Position numbers and translations under genes: made by a program
Notes under the pieces: generated by a model
The model's database searches: none
What the model was told of the DNA's origin: nothing
The model's input: only the letters and a program-made list of their open reading frames with translations
Part shown: in pieces, positions 1 through 9,600 of the stretch
Position numbering within the stretch: position 1 is the stretch's first letter
How the letters are laid out: the number at the start of each line of letters is the position of its first letter
DNA from: Thorsellia anophelis DSM 18579
GTDB taxonomy: Bacteria; Pseudomonadota; Gammaproteobacteria; Enterobacterales; Thorselliaceae
Direction of reading: 5' to 3'
Assembly (NCBI RefSeq): GCF_900111395.1
Contig: NZ_FOHV01000014.1
Span: 1 to 64,000 of the forward strand
DNA length: 64,000 bases

Positions 1-162
1 GCTAAATTAACCTTTCCAGAGCGTTGGAATACTCGAGATACAAGAGACTGGGATTATGAAGATGAAATAGTATTTAACCCAGTTAAAGAAAATAAGGCAA
101 ATAGCAGTGAAAAAACGGACAGGTTGCTTGACATCTATCGTTTGGAGTCATTGTATTACTAA
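1..162 (+). CDS. C-terminal end of an unrecognised protein (cut by window edge)
   Basis: Frame 1 is open from the window edge to a TAA at 160-162 and gives 53 residues rich in charged and aromatic amino acids (FPERWNTRDTRDWDYEDE near the start). I do not recognise the family. It converges with and overlaps the 3' end of the minus-strand immunity-like gene, so at least one of the two tails is probably non-native, as expected at a recombination junction. Confidence 0.4.
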   Translation, partial: AKLTFPERWNTRDTRDWDYEDEIVFNPVKENKANSSEKTDRLLDIYRLESLYY

Positions 163-568
163 CACCTTGAATTATATTTGGACTATTATTGGGTTCACCC
201 CATTTATTCCAAAAATCATTTAGAGCCAATGGTCCATACAAACTATCGTCTGGTAAATGATTTATTAATTCTTTTATGGCAAATACAACCCACTTTTTCT
301 TTGAAAGAGTTAAATCAATATTGTTCAAATCACAAAGTTCACTAATTGTAACAATAACCTCATCGTTTATTTCTGTACAAAAAGACAATTCAGAAACTGA
401 AATAAAAGATGCATCATTCAACTCCATAACAGCTAACTGTCTACATGCAAAGTCACTAATATTATTTGGTGAGAATGTCCCTATAGGGAAACTTTTACAG
501 CCTAAATAGAGCACTTCCCAGTCAACTATTTTGAACTTTTTAAGCTCATTAAATATTTTATTTACCAT
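83..568 (-). CDS. DUF2247-like immunity protein, C-terminus probably altered
   Basis: A 161-residue cytoplasmic protein with no signal peptide or membrane segment. The N-terminal 130 residues have the layout of DUF2247 (DWEVLYLGCKSFPIG... then ...WVVFAIKELINHLPDDSLYGPLALNDFW), comparable with the clearer DUF2247 protein at 4983-5498 (WTDIHWGYKHKLIGWRDV). DUF2247 proteins are commonly immunity genes of polymorphic toxins; that role is inferred here from the CDI neighbourhood. The last 30 residues (Cys/Pro/Phe-rich) do not resemble the family and are antisense to the plus-strand ORF at 1-162, so the true C-terminus has probably been replaced by recombination. No cognate toxin is visible. Confidence 0.55.
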   Translation of the reverse strand: MVNKIFNELKKFKIVDWEVLYLGCKSFPIGTFSPNNISDFACRQLAVMELNDASFISVSELSFCTEINDEVIVTISELCDLNNIDLTLSKKKWVVFAIKELINHLPDDSLYGPLALNDFWNKWGEPNNSPNIIQGVSNTMTPNDRCQATCPFFHCYLPYFL

Positions 569-786
569 GGCTTAGATGGGATCCTATTTATTAGCCAATT
601 TGGTACAAACATACGATGGCTTACACCTCCTAGTATAGGATCTGCTATCAATTCAAATCTATAAGTGTACTATTTTTTTAACATTGAGAATGTATTAAAT
701 GCGAGTCAATTAATCATGTATGCAATAGTTCATCATATGTCGTCTTGCATACATCGAAGCCTAATTAATTATTCACGCGTCAACAT

Positions 787-1947
787 TTAAACCTTTTTTT
801 GATTAGATCGCTTTAACTTGTTTAACCTAGTTAACGAGAGTCGTTTATAACATTTGCAAGCATCTTGATTTCCATTTTCACAAGCAGTTTGGTATAATTG
901 TTCAGCTTTTAACAAATCTATCTCAACCCCGCCATCACCATACTCATAAATGATTGCTAAATTAAAACATGAGCTTGCATTATTACGCGCTGCAGCAAAC
1001 TCATAATAACGGCACGCTTTTTCAAAATCTTGCTCAACACCTAACCCTGAAGTAAACATACACCCAAGATTATAATGCGCGACAACATGACCTTGACATG
1101 CAGCGAGTTCATAGTAATATTTAGCTTTGAAATAATCATTACTGCCTAAATATCCTCTTTCATAAAAAACACCAAGGATAAACATTGATTCCACATCCCC
1201 TTGTGCAGCTGAAGCTACAAGGTACTCCTCAGCTTTACGCATGTCTGTAGGAACCCCCTCACCATGCATATAGATAACGCCTAACATATTTTGTGCACTC
1301 GCATTACCAAGTTCAGCGGCTGCTTCATAATACTCAATAGCTTTAGGGATGTCTCTAGGGACCACTCGTCCCCGAAAAAAAGTTTCTGCGCACATATAAA
1401 GAGCGCCAGGCATGTTGTACAATGCTGAACGTTCAAAATATTCATGTGCTTTTGCTTCATCAATTACGACACCATGACCATAAAAATACATCAAACCCAA
1501 ATTAAATAATGCTTCTGGATGTTCTTTTTCAATAGATGATTCGTAATACGCTCTCGATTTTGCATAATCAGGTGGGTAATGTTCTCCTGAGGAATAAATG
1601 ACGCCTAATTGAAATTGTGCTTTTTCATTACCCTGCTCTGCTGCCATCAAAAAATACTTTATGGCTTTTTCTATATCGTAGTGTTTATCTTCCTTTGAAA
1701 AATAAATTAACGCTAAATTAAATTGTGCGTATTCATGCCCATGCAATGCCGCTTGGGTATAATGTGCAAGTGCTTTTTTATACTGACTTAAATCTTGAGG
1801 GTTTTGTGCAAATGAAAGCGCTAAGTTATAGTGTTCTTCCGGAGTTAAAGACAGGAAATTTTCATCTTTAAACATGATTTCATCAGAATTTTTACTAGAT
1901 TTAAAACTACTTTGAATTTTATCAATATACGTCTTTATAAATTTCAT
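787..1947 (-). CDS. Sel1-like repeat protein (cytoplasmic form)
   Basis: About 386 residues made almost entirely of 36-residue Sel1-like (SLR) repeats, e.g. AQFNLALIYF, AQFQLGVIYSSG, ALFNLGLMYFYGHGV, AQNMLGVIYMHGEGV, roughly nine copies after a 55-residue leader without a signal peptide. SLR proteins form helical solenoids that bind other proteins; no enzymatic residues are seen. I prefer ATG at 1947 over TTG at 1965 because AGG lies seven bases upstream. It sits alone between orphan immunity cassettes, unlike the secreted Sel1 proteins at 17791 and 37185, and its partner is unknown. Confidence 0.85.
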   Translation of the reverse strand: MKFIKTYIDKIQSSFKSSKNSDEIMFKDENFLSLTPEEHYNLALSFAQNPQDLSQYKKALAHYTQAALHGHEYAQFNLALIYFSKEDKHYDIEKAIKYFLMAAEQGNEKAQFQLGVIYSSGEHYPPDYAKSRAYYESSIEKEHPEALFNLGLMYFYGHGVVIDEAKAHEYFERSALYNMPGALYMCAETFFRGRVVPRDIPKAIEYYEAAAELGNASAQNMLGVIYMHGEGVPTDMRKAEEYLVASAAQGDVESMFILGVFYERGYLGSNDYFKAKYYYELAACQGHVVAHYNLGCMFTSGLGVEQDFEKACRYYEFAAARNNASSCFNLAIIYEYGDGGVEIDLLKAEQLYQTACENGNQDACKCYKRLSLTRLNKLKRSNQKKV

Positions 1948-2314
1948 TTGATACCTATTAAGCAATTATAACCAATTTAGGATTAGGTTAAAATAAATTT
2001 AGAGTGTCAATTGTTTGAATGCTTTTTCCAACAAGTCATTCAAGCTATGACAAGGCTAATATGTCAGATAGTTAAAATAATACAAATACGCTGTAAATTA
2101 TACTGAAGTTACTTCAAATTGCAGGGGCAGAAATTACTCCGCTTGCCATTCAGCGGGCGTAAAGTAATACTAAAACCTGCATCTTGATTTCCATTGAGTA
2201 TAGACTCAACTTTCGTCATGTTGCAGGTACAGTTTATCATACTGATTATCATAAAAGCACAATACTAAAACCTGTGCAATAATTTCAAATTAATATTTAA
2301 ATGATACAGATTAA
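1948..2314. other. Non-coding gap with a 14-bp direct repeat
   Basis: No convincing ORF on either strand. The only structure found is a 14-base direct repeat (AATACTAAAACCTG) at 2166-2179 and 2261-2274, 81 bases apart between copies. This may be debris from cassette recombination. Confidence 0.4.
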
Positions 2315-2713
2315 CTAACGTTTCCAATATGGTATATCGTTGTTAGTCATTTTATCAATTTCCTCTAAGGGGATTTCTTTCAACATTGTATATTTAAAAA
2401 TATTTGCATTAACGACCCTTGTAGGTGCAAGTATTTGATATTTTGTGTAATCATGTTCCGAAATATCAATCGCTATGAGTAATTTATTGATATAATTTTC
2501 ATATCGATTATCAAACTTTAATTTTAATGATTGAATAAGTGGTTCAAATTTCTTTATGTCCTCAAATTTAATATAACGGTAATATAAATCATCAATTAAA
2601 TAAATACAGTCGTCAGGCACCGCAGCATAAAGAGCCTTAAAAAAACTCTCCATTTCCTCAATTGTTCCTATAGCAAGTAATCTACAACCACCAGCAAAAC
2701 CAGCATTGCTCAT
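2315..2713 (-). CDS. Putative immunity protein for the adjacent nuclease-like toxin fragment
   Basis: A 132-residue soluble protein (YLIDDLYYRYIKFEDIKKFEPLI in its middle), no signal peptide, no membrane segment. It follows the toxin remnant at 2783-3013 on the same strand by 70 bases, the standard toxin-then-immunity order of CdiA-CT/CdiI cassettes. I do not recognise a named family. Size (132 aa), position and lack of other features fit a cognate CdiI; the assignment is by context only. Confidence 0.5.
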   Translation of the reverse strand: MSNAGFAGGCRLLAIGTIEEMESFFKALYAAVPDDCIYLIDDLYYRYIKFEDIKKFEPLIQSLKLKFDNRYENYINKLLIAIDISEHDYTKYQILAPTRVVNANIFKYTMLKEIPLEEIDKMTNNDIPYWKR

Positions 2714-2782
2714 TTAAGTATCTCCTATATTATAAAAACTGTATATCGTCATTTTTAATTATCCTATTTGATTTTTGCGCAA

Positions 2783-3013
2783 TCAAATCAGCATTTTTTT
2801 TAGTTGTGCTTTCGAGACAGTCTGCCCTCTGGTATCTAAAAGCACTTGCTGCTTTATGTTTTCAAGAAGGTGCTGCTGCCTCGCCGTTGCCTGCTCTGAA
2901 AGTTTATTCCTTAACCCATTGACATTCAGGTTCAAATCATAATTTTTTACTTCAATACATATTTCGGAGCTACAATAATCTGGTCTTGTACTTCCTGGTG
3001 TACCATATGGCAC
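2783..3013 (-). pseudogene. Orphan CdiA-CT toxin end, nuclease-like
   Basis: 76 residues from a GTG codon, in frame with a few further upstream codons (LNRKE) before a stop. The start carries a motif seen at the C-termini of CdiA/filamentous-haemagglutinin toxins: PYGTPGSTRPDYC, then EICIEVKNYD, later QQVLLDTRGQ. The D...EVK spacing suggests a PD-(D/E)xK-like nuclease core (inference). No VENN or upstream CdiA sequence is attached, so this is a displaced toxin tip kept beside its immunity gene, able to act only if recombined onto a full cdiA. Confidence 0.6.
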
Positions 3014-3037
3014 TTCTTTACGATTGAGCTAACTTAC

Positions 3038-3142
3038 TTATGGTCTGAAATCAGTCATTAAACTTTGCATGACAAATTTTTCAGTTTCGTCAGGTCGAAA
3101 CCTACCGCCTTTTGCCAAGTCTTTTGTTTGTGTAATTTTCAT
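3038..3142 (-). CDS. Very small ORF, 34 residues, doubtful
   Basis: ATG at 3142 to TAA at 3038; product MKITQTKDLAKGGRFRPDET... ending in DFRP. The adjoining orphan toxin at 3656 also ends in GFRP, so this may be the last residues of another lost toxin rather than a gene. The ribosome binding site is weak. Confidence 0.2.
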   Translation of the reverse strand: MKITQTKDLAKGGRFRPDETEKFVMQSLMTDFRP

Positions 3143-3170
3143 TTCACAGTTTCACAAAGTTTTTATCATT

Positions 3171-3659
3171 TCATTTCGAGTCTATATTTTCTATAACGCC
3201 ATTTGTGTTCTCTTTATTTTTGAGATTCATCTTTCTCATTTCACTATGCTTTATAAAATTAAGTACTCTACCGACAACAAGCACTGTAATTCCGCCCATG
3301 ATATAAAAAGGATATGTTGCTGAGCTTACTATGTAACTTACTCCATATCTCGATACGTCCAACCACCAACCTGGTAACAGCCATAACACACAAACTAAAA
3401 CCCCAGAAATGCCGCATATTAACTCTTGAATGACATAATGCTTCTTTTGGGTTCCGACGTATATTACTCCAACAATAGTTGCAGGAATACAAAAGAAAAT
3501 TAAACCCACTAAACCTATTACACCCATTAATGCAGGTAAATAATTTATTTTTTCAAATGAATTGGAGTCATATGGTGCAAAGATAAGAACTAATGCTAAT
3601 CCTGTAAAAAAAGGGCTCATTGCAAAAATTGTGATAGATGTTGAGTTCGTTATTTTCAT
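3171..3659 (-). CDS. Membrane immunity protein of the orphan toxin (CdiI family of the main locus)
   Basis: 162 residues with about four hydrophobic segments. The block VIGLVGLIFFCIPATI...HYVIQELICGISGVLVC aligns with VIGLIGAIVFMPATI...HRYIQNVLCSLVGFITC in the 347-residue protein downstream of the main cdiA (5598-6638), so both belong to one family. It overlaps the end of the orphan toxin ORF (3656-4015) by four bases, as the main pair also overlaps. It is shorter than the main copy and matches only its C-terminal half. A membrane immunity protein implies a toxin acting at or across the inner membrane. Confidence 0.65.
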   Translation of the reverse strand: MKITNSTSITIFAMSPFFTGLALVLIFAPYDSNSFEKINYLPALMGVIGLVGLIFFCIPATIVGVIYVGTQKKHYVIQELICGISGVLVCVLWLLPGWWLDVSRYGVSYIVSSATYPFYIMGGITVLVVGRVLNFIKHSEMRKMNLKNKENTNGVIENIDSK

Positions 3660-4015
3660 GGTCTGAACCCATCTGATTCTGAATACCCCATCTTATAACA
3701 GCCAAAATTGAAGCGACTTTTGTAGTCCATTAAATTAACACTATTTCCATCATTCAAAGCACCTGTGAGAAGTTCTCCTGCCCAATTGAAAAGAGGTTGT
3801 TCTCTTAAATGTGTCATATGAATATACTGTAACATGGTTTGTTCACTTCTTAATTGATTAATATCCCACTCCATTGCATTAGAATAGATACCGTTATACA
3901 GATTTTGAAAGTTATCAAAACCAACGTACATTAGCGCATTTCCAGCATCGCTATGCCATACTTGCAGTGGTTGTTTCCAATTTTTATCATTAAATAGGTC
4001 TAAATTTTCCTGCAA
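3656..4015 (-). pseudogene. Orphan CdiA C-terminal toxin end, paralogous to the active CdiA-CT
   Basis: 119 residues homologous to the end of the main CdiA: GFDNFQNLYNGIYSNA and WDINQLRSEQTMLQ match GFNNFSNLYNLSNG and WNVDQLISEQKMLQ, and the last residues NLMDYKSRFNFGCYKMG match NIMDCNSRVQHGLNGMK. It lacks VENN and delivery regions. The next 35 bases upstream lead into a damaged stretch of cdiA filament repeats (4050-4740). Together with 3171-3659 it is a displaced toxin/immunity cassette. Confidence 0.65.
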
Positions 4016-4049
4016 TATCCACCTTAGTTGAACAGTACAATCTCTAATT

Positions 4050-4740
4050 ATTGATGTGCGCTGTTGGTATCACGATTTAATTTGTCGATGTCTTGTGTAT
4101 GTTTATCTTTGAGAGTAATATCAATATTACCGCTAATCGTAGCTTTGGTTTAACTCTCTGTGTTGTTACTATGATTGCTATGGGTTGCACAAGGGGTACT
4201 TAATCCCCCTAGGCAATATTGCTGTGCTGTTTTACCATAATTAAGTTTGCCTTTTGTTCATGCATATACTCAATAGAAATCAAGATATAGGTTTTAGCAT
4301 TACTCAATACCCACAGAATGACAATCGGAATAATATCTACCCCTGTAACTCGAAGTAACTTCAGTATAGATACCAGCTTGTTATTAGACGTTTGCATAGT
4401 CACTGTCTATTTTTGTTTTGCTGTGACTGATACTCATACTGCCAGTACCCACGCTGACATTTTCGCTGAAGTCAGTTTGTTTGCTGTAATAGTTATCTGT
4501 ATGCTGTAAACTTTCTATCCGTAAATCATTGCCTACGTTTAATGTTACACCATCCCCTTTAACTTGAGTGCCTATGATTTGGGTGTCTCGGCCACTATTA
4601 AGTGTGATGAGGTTACCAGCATTGAGTTCGCTAGCAATATTGGTTAGGCCTAGACTCCCCCCTTTACTCCCATTTTTATCATCTAGATTTGAGGTATCTT
4701 TTGCTACTTGTAATAAAATGTCGCGTTTGGCATCTACTGC
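4050..4740 (-). pseudogene. Internally deleted fragment of a second cdiA copy
   Basis: Nucleotides match the intact cdiA closely but in pieces: 4050-4230 resembles 8480-8670, 4386-4655 resembles 8882-9152, and the match then jumps to about 9215-9305. Reading frames are interrupted. This is a remnant of a duplicated cdiA 3' region that carried the orphan toxin end at 3656-4015. Confidence 0.75.
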
Positions 4741-4824
4741 TGCTAATTTAATACTAAATATTCTAATCTCTCAATCTTTTAATATCAGGCATCTTCATCG
4801 TTCACGAGTATAGCGGACTAATGA

Positions 4825-4933
4825 AAATATTTAACTTGATTGCAATCTCATTTAAACTGAGAACGCCTTTTGATTGAACTAGCTTCATAGCATTACTTTT
4901 AAATTCGGCTGAAAATGTTTATTTAGTCATCAT
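4825..4933 (-). mobile_element. IS3-family OrfA transposase remnant
   Basis: Minus-strand frame from ATG at 4933 reads MMTK, a stop, then TFSAEFKSNAMKLVQSKGV and LNEIAIKLNIF, the classical start of an IS3-type OrfA helix-turn-helix. It stops after about 35 residues; OrfB and inverted repeats are not seen. It lies exactly between the cdiA fragment and the DUF2247 gene, marking an insertion or rearrangement breakpoint. Confidence 0.6.
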
Positions 4934-4982
4934 TGCCCCTTTTTATTTAGAAAAGTACATGAGCATCTTTGTGACATCTATC

Positions 4983-5498
4983 CTACACTATATAGGTCAA
5001 CACACAATTGTGAGCATACTTTTGGTATTTTGTACCAGCTTTATATAAATACTTTTCCCAATTCTTATAGAGTTGAATAATATTTTCTTCATGGGAATTA
5101 TTTATAGACGTTTTATCCATTACAGGCATATACCTAACAAAGGACTCAATCTCTTCTGGATAGTCAAATTCAGCATATATTTTTTCTACGTCCCCAAATG
5201 GGTCTGAGATTGATGCACGATTATCGAAAATATATTTAAGCTCAATATACAACCACTTACCGACATCATAATTCTCAAGTTTTATATCAAGTTGATCTAA
5301 TAAAGAATCTAATTTGAATACTGTACTTTTATCAATAAACGATATTTCGGCAATTAATTCATTTATATTATTACCTTCTAATAAACTATCAGAGGCATAA
5401 TTAACTACATCTCTCCACCCTATTAACTTGTGTTTATAGCCCCAATGAATATCTGTCCACTCTAAAAAAATATATTTTTTCACTATCTCGTATTTCAT
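4983..5498 (-). CDS. DUF2247 immunity protein
   Basis: 171 residues with the DUF2247 pattern: LEWTDIHWGYKHKLIGWRDVV at the start, KWLYIELKYIF in the middle, then DPFGDVEKIYAEFDYPEEI and SFVRYMP. No signal peptide or membrane segment. It follows a remnant of CdiA-CT (5520-5591) and precedes the IS3 remnant, so it is an orphan immunity gene whose own toxin is gone. Such genes can protect against sister-strain toxins; that is inference. Confidence 0.75.
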   Translation of the reverse strand: MKYEIVKKYIFLEWTDIHWGYKHKLIGWRDVVNYASDSLLEGNNINELIAEISFIDKSTVFKLDSLLDQLDIKLENYDVGKWLYIELKYIFDNRASISDPFGDVEKIYAEFDYPEEIESFVRYMPVMDKTSINNSHEENIIQLYKNWEKYLYKAGTKYQKYAHNCVLTYIV

Positions 5499-5519
5499 TT
5501 GATATTCTCATTTTTATAT

Positions 5520-5591
5520 TGATTTCTGCAGGATCTGGATGAGGGTTCATATGGATATCTTCCACATAAAAAGGAAAGCTACTTGTACACA
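5520..5591 (-). pseudogene. Remnant of a third CdiA-CT toxin copy
   Basis: The minus strand reads SFPFYVEDIHMNPHPDPAEI, matching NFPDYVEGIHMNPYSDSAEI in the main CdiA toxin (encoded near 6887-6960). Only about 24 codons remain. It sits just downstream of the active cdiI and upstream of the DUF2247 gene, so the array once held another toxin of this family here. Confidence 0.65.
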
Positions 5592-5597
5592 TTCGCG

Positions 5598-6638
5598 TTA
5601 ATTCAATTGATAATAAAAAGCAATTTGCAATTTAACGATATATAAATAGGGTAGAATAAGCATAAGCAATATATACGCTATGATAAGATTAATTAATGCT
5701 ATATTCGCAGGAATTTTTCTATAGTAATTTAAGCCTGCAGCGACTATAAAACCGCCTAAAAACCCCATGTAGCTTAATGGCTCAACTGCCTTAATGAACT
5801 CCAAAATATTCAATTCGCCCTTGAAATAACTTACAAGATCAGAGTAATCCGTTATAGCTGCACAAGTTATGAACCCGACCAAACTGCATAAAACATTTTG
5901 AATATATCTATGAATTTTAGTCGTGAGCATATAAAATATGCTAGTTGCTATTGTTGCAGGCATAAAAACAATAGCCCCAATCAAACCAATTACATACAGC
6001 ATTATCGAAACAGGAAAAATACCTAATAAATCCCTTCCCCCATCTTTATCATCTATATGAATTTCAAACATAAATATGTGCATCATTGCAGGTCCTAGAT
6101 ATATTGGACAAAATATAAAAAATAGGAATGCATATAGTTTGAAATTAAAATTATCAATTTTTTTTATTATATAATGTGGAGCATATTTTTCTTTCTGCAA
6201 TATATTTATAAAAAATAATAACATGACAAAAAAATACAAAAACTGCAACACATCTACAACAACATTTTGATGTGGGTAATTAAATATGTGAAGTAACGCT
6301 CTCCACAATACAAAACTAGTACAACTAATTTTCAAAATTTTAATTTGTTGCTTATATTTATCTTTTTCTTTTAAATATTTAAAGGTTAATCCTGCAATCA
6401 AAAAAGGCAAAGAAAAAGGTAATATTACAATCACGCCAACACCGTACTCTGAGGCTTTTGAAATTGAAATTTCACTAGGAAACCTAGGAAGAAATAGCCT
6501 AAGAACTCTAAATTCCATAAGCAAACTATATAAACTGGCTAAATGTGTATACACAGCCGAACTTAAAATAATGCTAAGCAGTATAAATAAATAGAACTGT
6601 TTTCTTTCGTTTATATCAATCACAACTATATTCCCCAT
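5598..6638 (-). CDS. cdiI: Multi-pass inner-membrane immunity protein (CdiI candidate)
   Basis: 346 residues from ATG 6638 (TTG at 6641 is also in frame), with about eight to nine hydrophobic segments and short basic loops, so an integral inner-membrane protein. It overlaps the 3' end of cdiA by 23 bases out of frame, giving translational coupling and the canonical B-A-I order. Its C-terminal half is homologous to the protein at 3171-3659, which likewise sits directly after a homologous toxin end. Co-inheritance of two such pairs supports a cognate immunity role. Known CdiI proteins against membrane-active toxins are also multi-pass, but this one is unusually large. The family is not one I can name. 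Confidence 0.65.
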   Translation of the reverse strand: MGNIVVIDINERKQFYLFILLSIILSSAVYTHLASLYSLLMEFRVLRLFLPRFPSEISISKASEYGVGVIVILPFSLPFLIAGLTFKYLKEKDKYKQQIKILKISCTSFVLWRALLHIFNYPHQNVVVDVLQFLYFFVMLLFFINILQKEKYAPHYIIKKIDNFNFKLYAFLFFIFCPIYLGPAMMHIFMFEIHIDDKDGGRDLLGIFPVSIMLYVIGLIGAIVFMPATIATSIFYMLTTKIHRYIQNVLCSLVGFITCAAITDYSDLVSYFKGELNILEFIKAVEPLSYMGFLGGFIVAAGLNYYRKIPANIALINLIIAYILLMLILPYLYIVKLQIAFYYQLN

Positions 6639-9600
6639 CAATTTTCATTCCATTAAGTCCATGTTGCACCCTGCTATTACAATCCATAATATTAACCGAG
6701 TGTTCTCCAAAATTTTTTAATTTCAATTGGATTTTGGATTGAAGTGTAGGAAGTTCAAGAATGGTCACATTAAGAGGCATATCCTTAAGATAACTGACTA
6801 GTTTTGCTAATTCTGTAGTATTTGAATTATTGGAAGGCTGCTTTTCATCTTTTGTTGACAACATGTATTGTATAAAATTAAGCATGTTGATTTCTGCAGA
6901 ATCCGAATAAGGGTTCATATGGATACCTTCCACATAATCAGGGAAGTTACCTGTAGCGTATGTACCCAATTCACCAAGCGGTGGGAAATTAGAGTTATTT
7001 GGAATATATTTTTCATGTACTGGTTGCAACATTTTTTGCTCACTTATTAACTGATCAACATTCCAAATCATTGAATAAACATCAGGGTTATTTGAGAATA
7101 AAGTATATAAATTTAATTTTACTGAATTCACCTTACCAGAATCATCAAAATTTAGTACACTTAGATTAACATTATCATAATTTCCATTGCTGAGATTATA
7201 CAGATTGCTAAAATTATTAAATCCGCCTTCCATTATTTTTTTCCCAGCTTCTGCACGCCATGCATCCAAGTCGGCATCTAAAGCCCAATCATATAATTCA
7301 AATGTATATTCAGAACCGCAGCCTGTTGCTCCCAACCCAGTTAAACAAGCACGGCTGACTTTTTCTGCTTCCCCATACCATTTAATGGGGATGCCTAATT
7401 CGTCAAAATAATAGTCATTCATTCCAAAAAAATCAGCACGATTATCAATACTCTCTACTCTCTCACTGATTAACGCTTTTGCATCTTGTCCATTGTATAA
7501 AATATTTAGTGTGTTATTACTCGAATAAAAACGGTCACCTAATAAATCTCTCGCATCAATAATTTTATCATTAATACCACCATTATAAGCAATCGCATCT
7601 TTTAATGCTGCAGTACAAGCACTAGAATCTGGTTTTTCTTCACATACTGAAACTAAATCAACATCTTGTTCTAGACTGATTTCACTATATTTTTTAATTA
7701 ATTCATCTCTACGGATTTTACATGCATCAGTAAAACAAATCCCCTCATAATTACTTATAAATTCCTCAGCTTGCATTTGTGTCAGATAATTATTTTCGAC
7801 TGCATTCTTACCAACAAGTGCTCCTTGAGCAGCATCGCTAGAGCTACCAGCTGCTAATCCGCCTGCTAAACCTGCTGCAATTTGCGACAATGCTGAAATG
7901 TTTTGACGTTCCGCTTCAGTCAAATCCTCAAAAGGTTTATTTCCATAAAGTTGCTCTTTTACTAATTGCGCCGCAACTTTTGCTGATAGCGTACTTAACC
8001 CACCTGCAAATGCATTATTGCCATTTGCGTGACTGAGTAATGCACCTAAGATGGCATGCGCACCAAGATTAGCCTCAAGGTTAATGCTTCCATCTGGATT
8101 GGTGGTGGCTTTCTTAATGGCTTCTGCTAGGTAGGGTGCACTGCCATTAGCAAGGGCTTTGGTGATATCGCCCCCCAATGCGCCTTGCAGAGCACCGGTG
8201 AGGGCTTGGGTTACTTGTTGATATTTCCCACCTGTTCCCCAATCGCGCTGTGCATTGTTTTGAGCTCTTTGTTCTATCTCTTGTTTTGAGGGTTCTTTAC
8301 CTTCTGCAAGGAGTTCTTTCTCGGCTTGTTTCAAGGCATTTTCATCACTCTTCGCTTTCTCTGCGCGTATTTGTCCTTCTGTACGAACAAGATTGCTCAG
8401 TTGATTGCCGATATCTGCCATCAGTTGTTGTTCATCTAATCTTGATTGTTCTTTATCTTTATCAAAGATGGTCTCTAATGATTGATGTGCATTATTGGTA
8501 TCACGATTTAATGTGGCGATGTCTTGTGTCTGTTTATCTTTATCTTTGAGAGTAATGTCAATATTACCGCCAATGGTAGCTTTGGTTTCACTCTCTGAGT
8601 TGCCACTATGATTGCTATGGGTTGCACCAGGGGTACTGAATCCCCCTAGGCCATTTTGCTGTGCTGACTCACCAAGGTTAAGATTGCCATTTATTCCGAT
8701 ACCACTACTTGAAACGTCAAATTCGGCTTTATTTTTGATGTCCTCAAAGGTGAGAGTGCCAGTGCTTAGGGTGTTATGCTCTCCTTCACTTGCGATAATT
8801 CCCCCTTTGAGGTGAGTATTATTTCCAACTTCAATATCAACGCCTTTTGTACCAGCAAAAATCCCTGCTTGCTCTTGAACGCTTGCATAGTCACTGTCCA
8901 TTTGGGTTTTGCTGGCACTGATACCCCCACCCATACTGCCAGTACCCACGCTGATATTTGCGCTGAAGTCAGTTTGTTTGCTGTGATAGTTATCTGTATC
9001 CTGTAAGCTTTCTATCCGTAAATCATTGCCTACGTTTAATGTGACACCATCCCCTTTAACTTGACTGCCTATAATGTGGGTGTCTCGGCCACTATTGAGT
9101 GTGATGAGGTTACCAGCATTCAGTTCGCTGCCGATATTGGTCACGCCATTGCCGTTTTCACTGCCTTTGCCTTTATTAAAGCCGGCATTCACCCCAAAAC
9201 CACCGTTGTAGGTCACGCCTAGGCTGCCACCTTTACTCTCATTTTTACCATCTAGTTTTGAGGTATCCTTTGCTGCTTGTAATAAAATGTCACGCTTTGC
9301 ATCTAGGGTCAGGTTATTTGTGGCATCTAGGGTGCTACCTTGTACTAAGATGTCTTGTTCAGTTGCGACAAGATTAATATCACCCCCTGCGGTTAAGTTA
9401 CTACCAGTATGGTTAACTTGATTGAGGGTTTGCTCTGAGCGTGTGGATTGGGTGCCATAGCTTAGGTTGATGCCAACTGTACTGGATGTATTATTTTGTG
9501 CTTTCGCCAATCGATAGTCTTGAGCTGCTTGTGCGCCAGATAAGGCGCTACTGACACCAAGTAATGCATTTTTACGGTCACTGTTGTTTTTGCTGATTTG

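Noticed and set aside
4318-4813. Plus-strand ORFs over the cdiA fragment
   Set aside because: They are the complement of degraded cdiA repeats, as equivalent ORFs appear opposite the intact copy at 8776.
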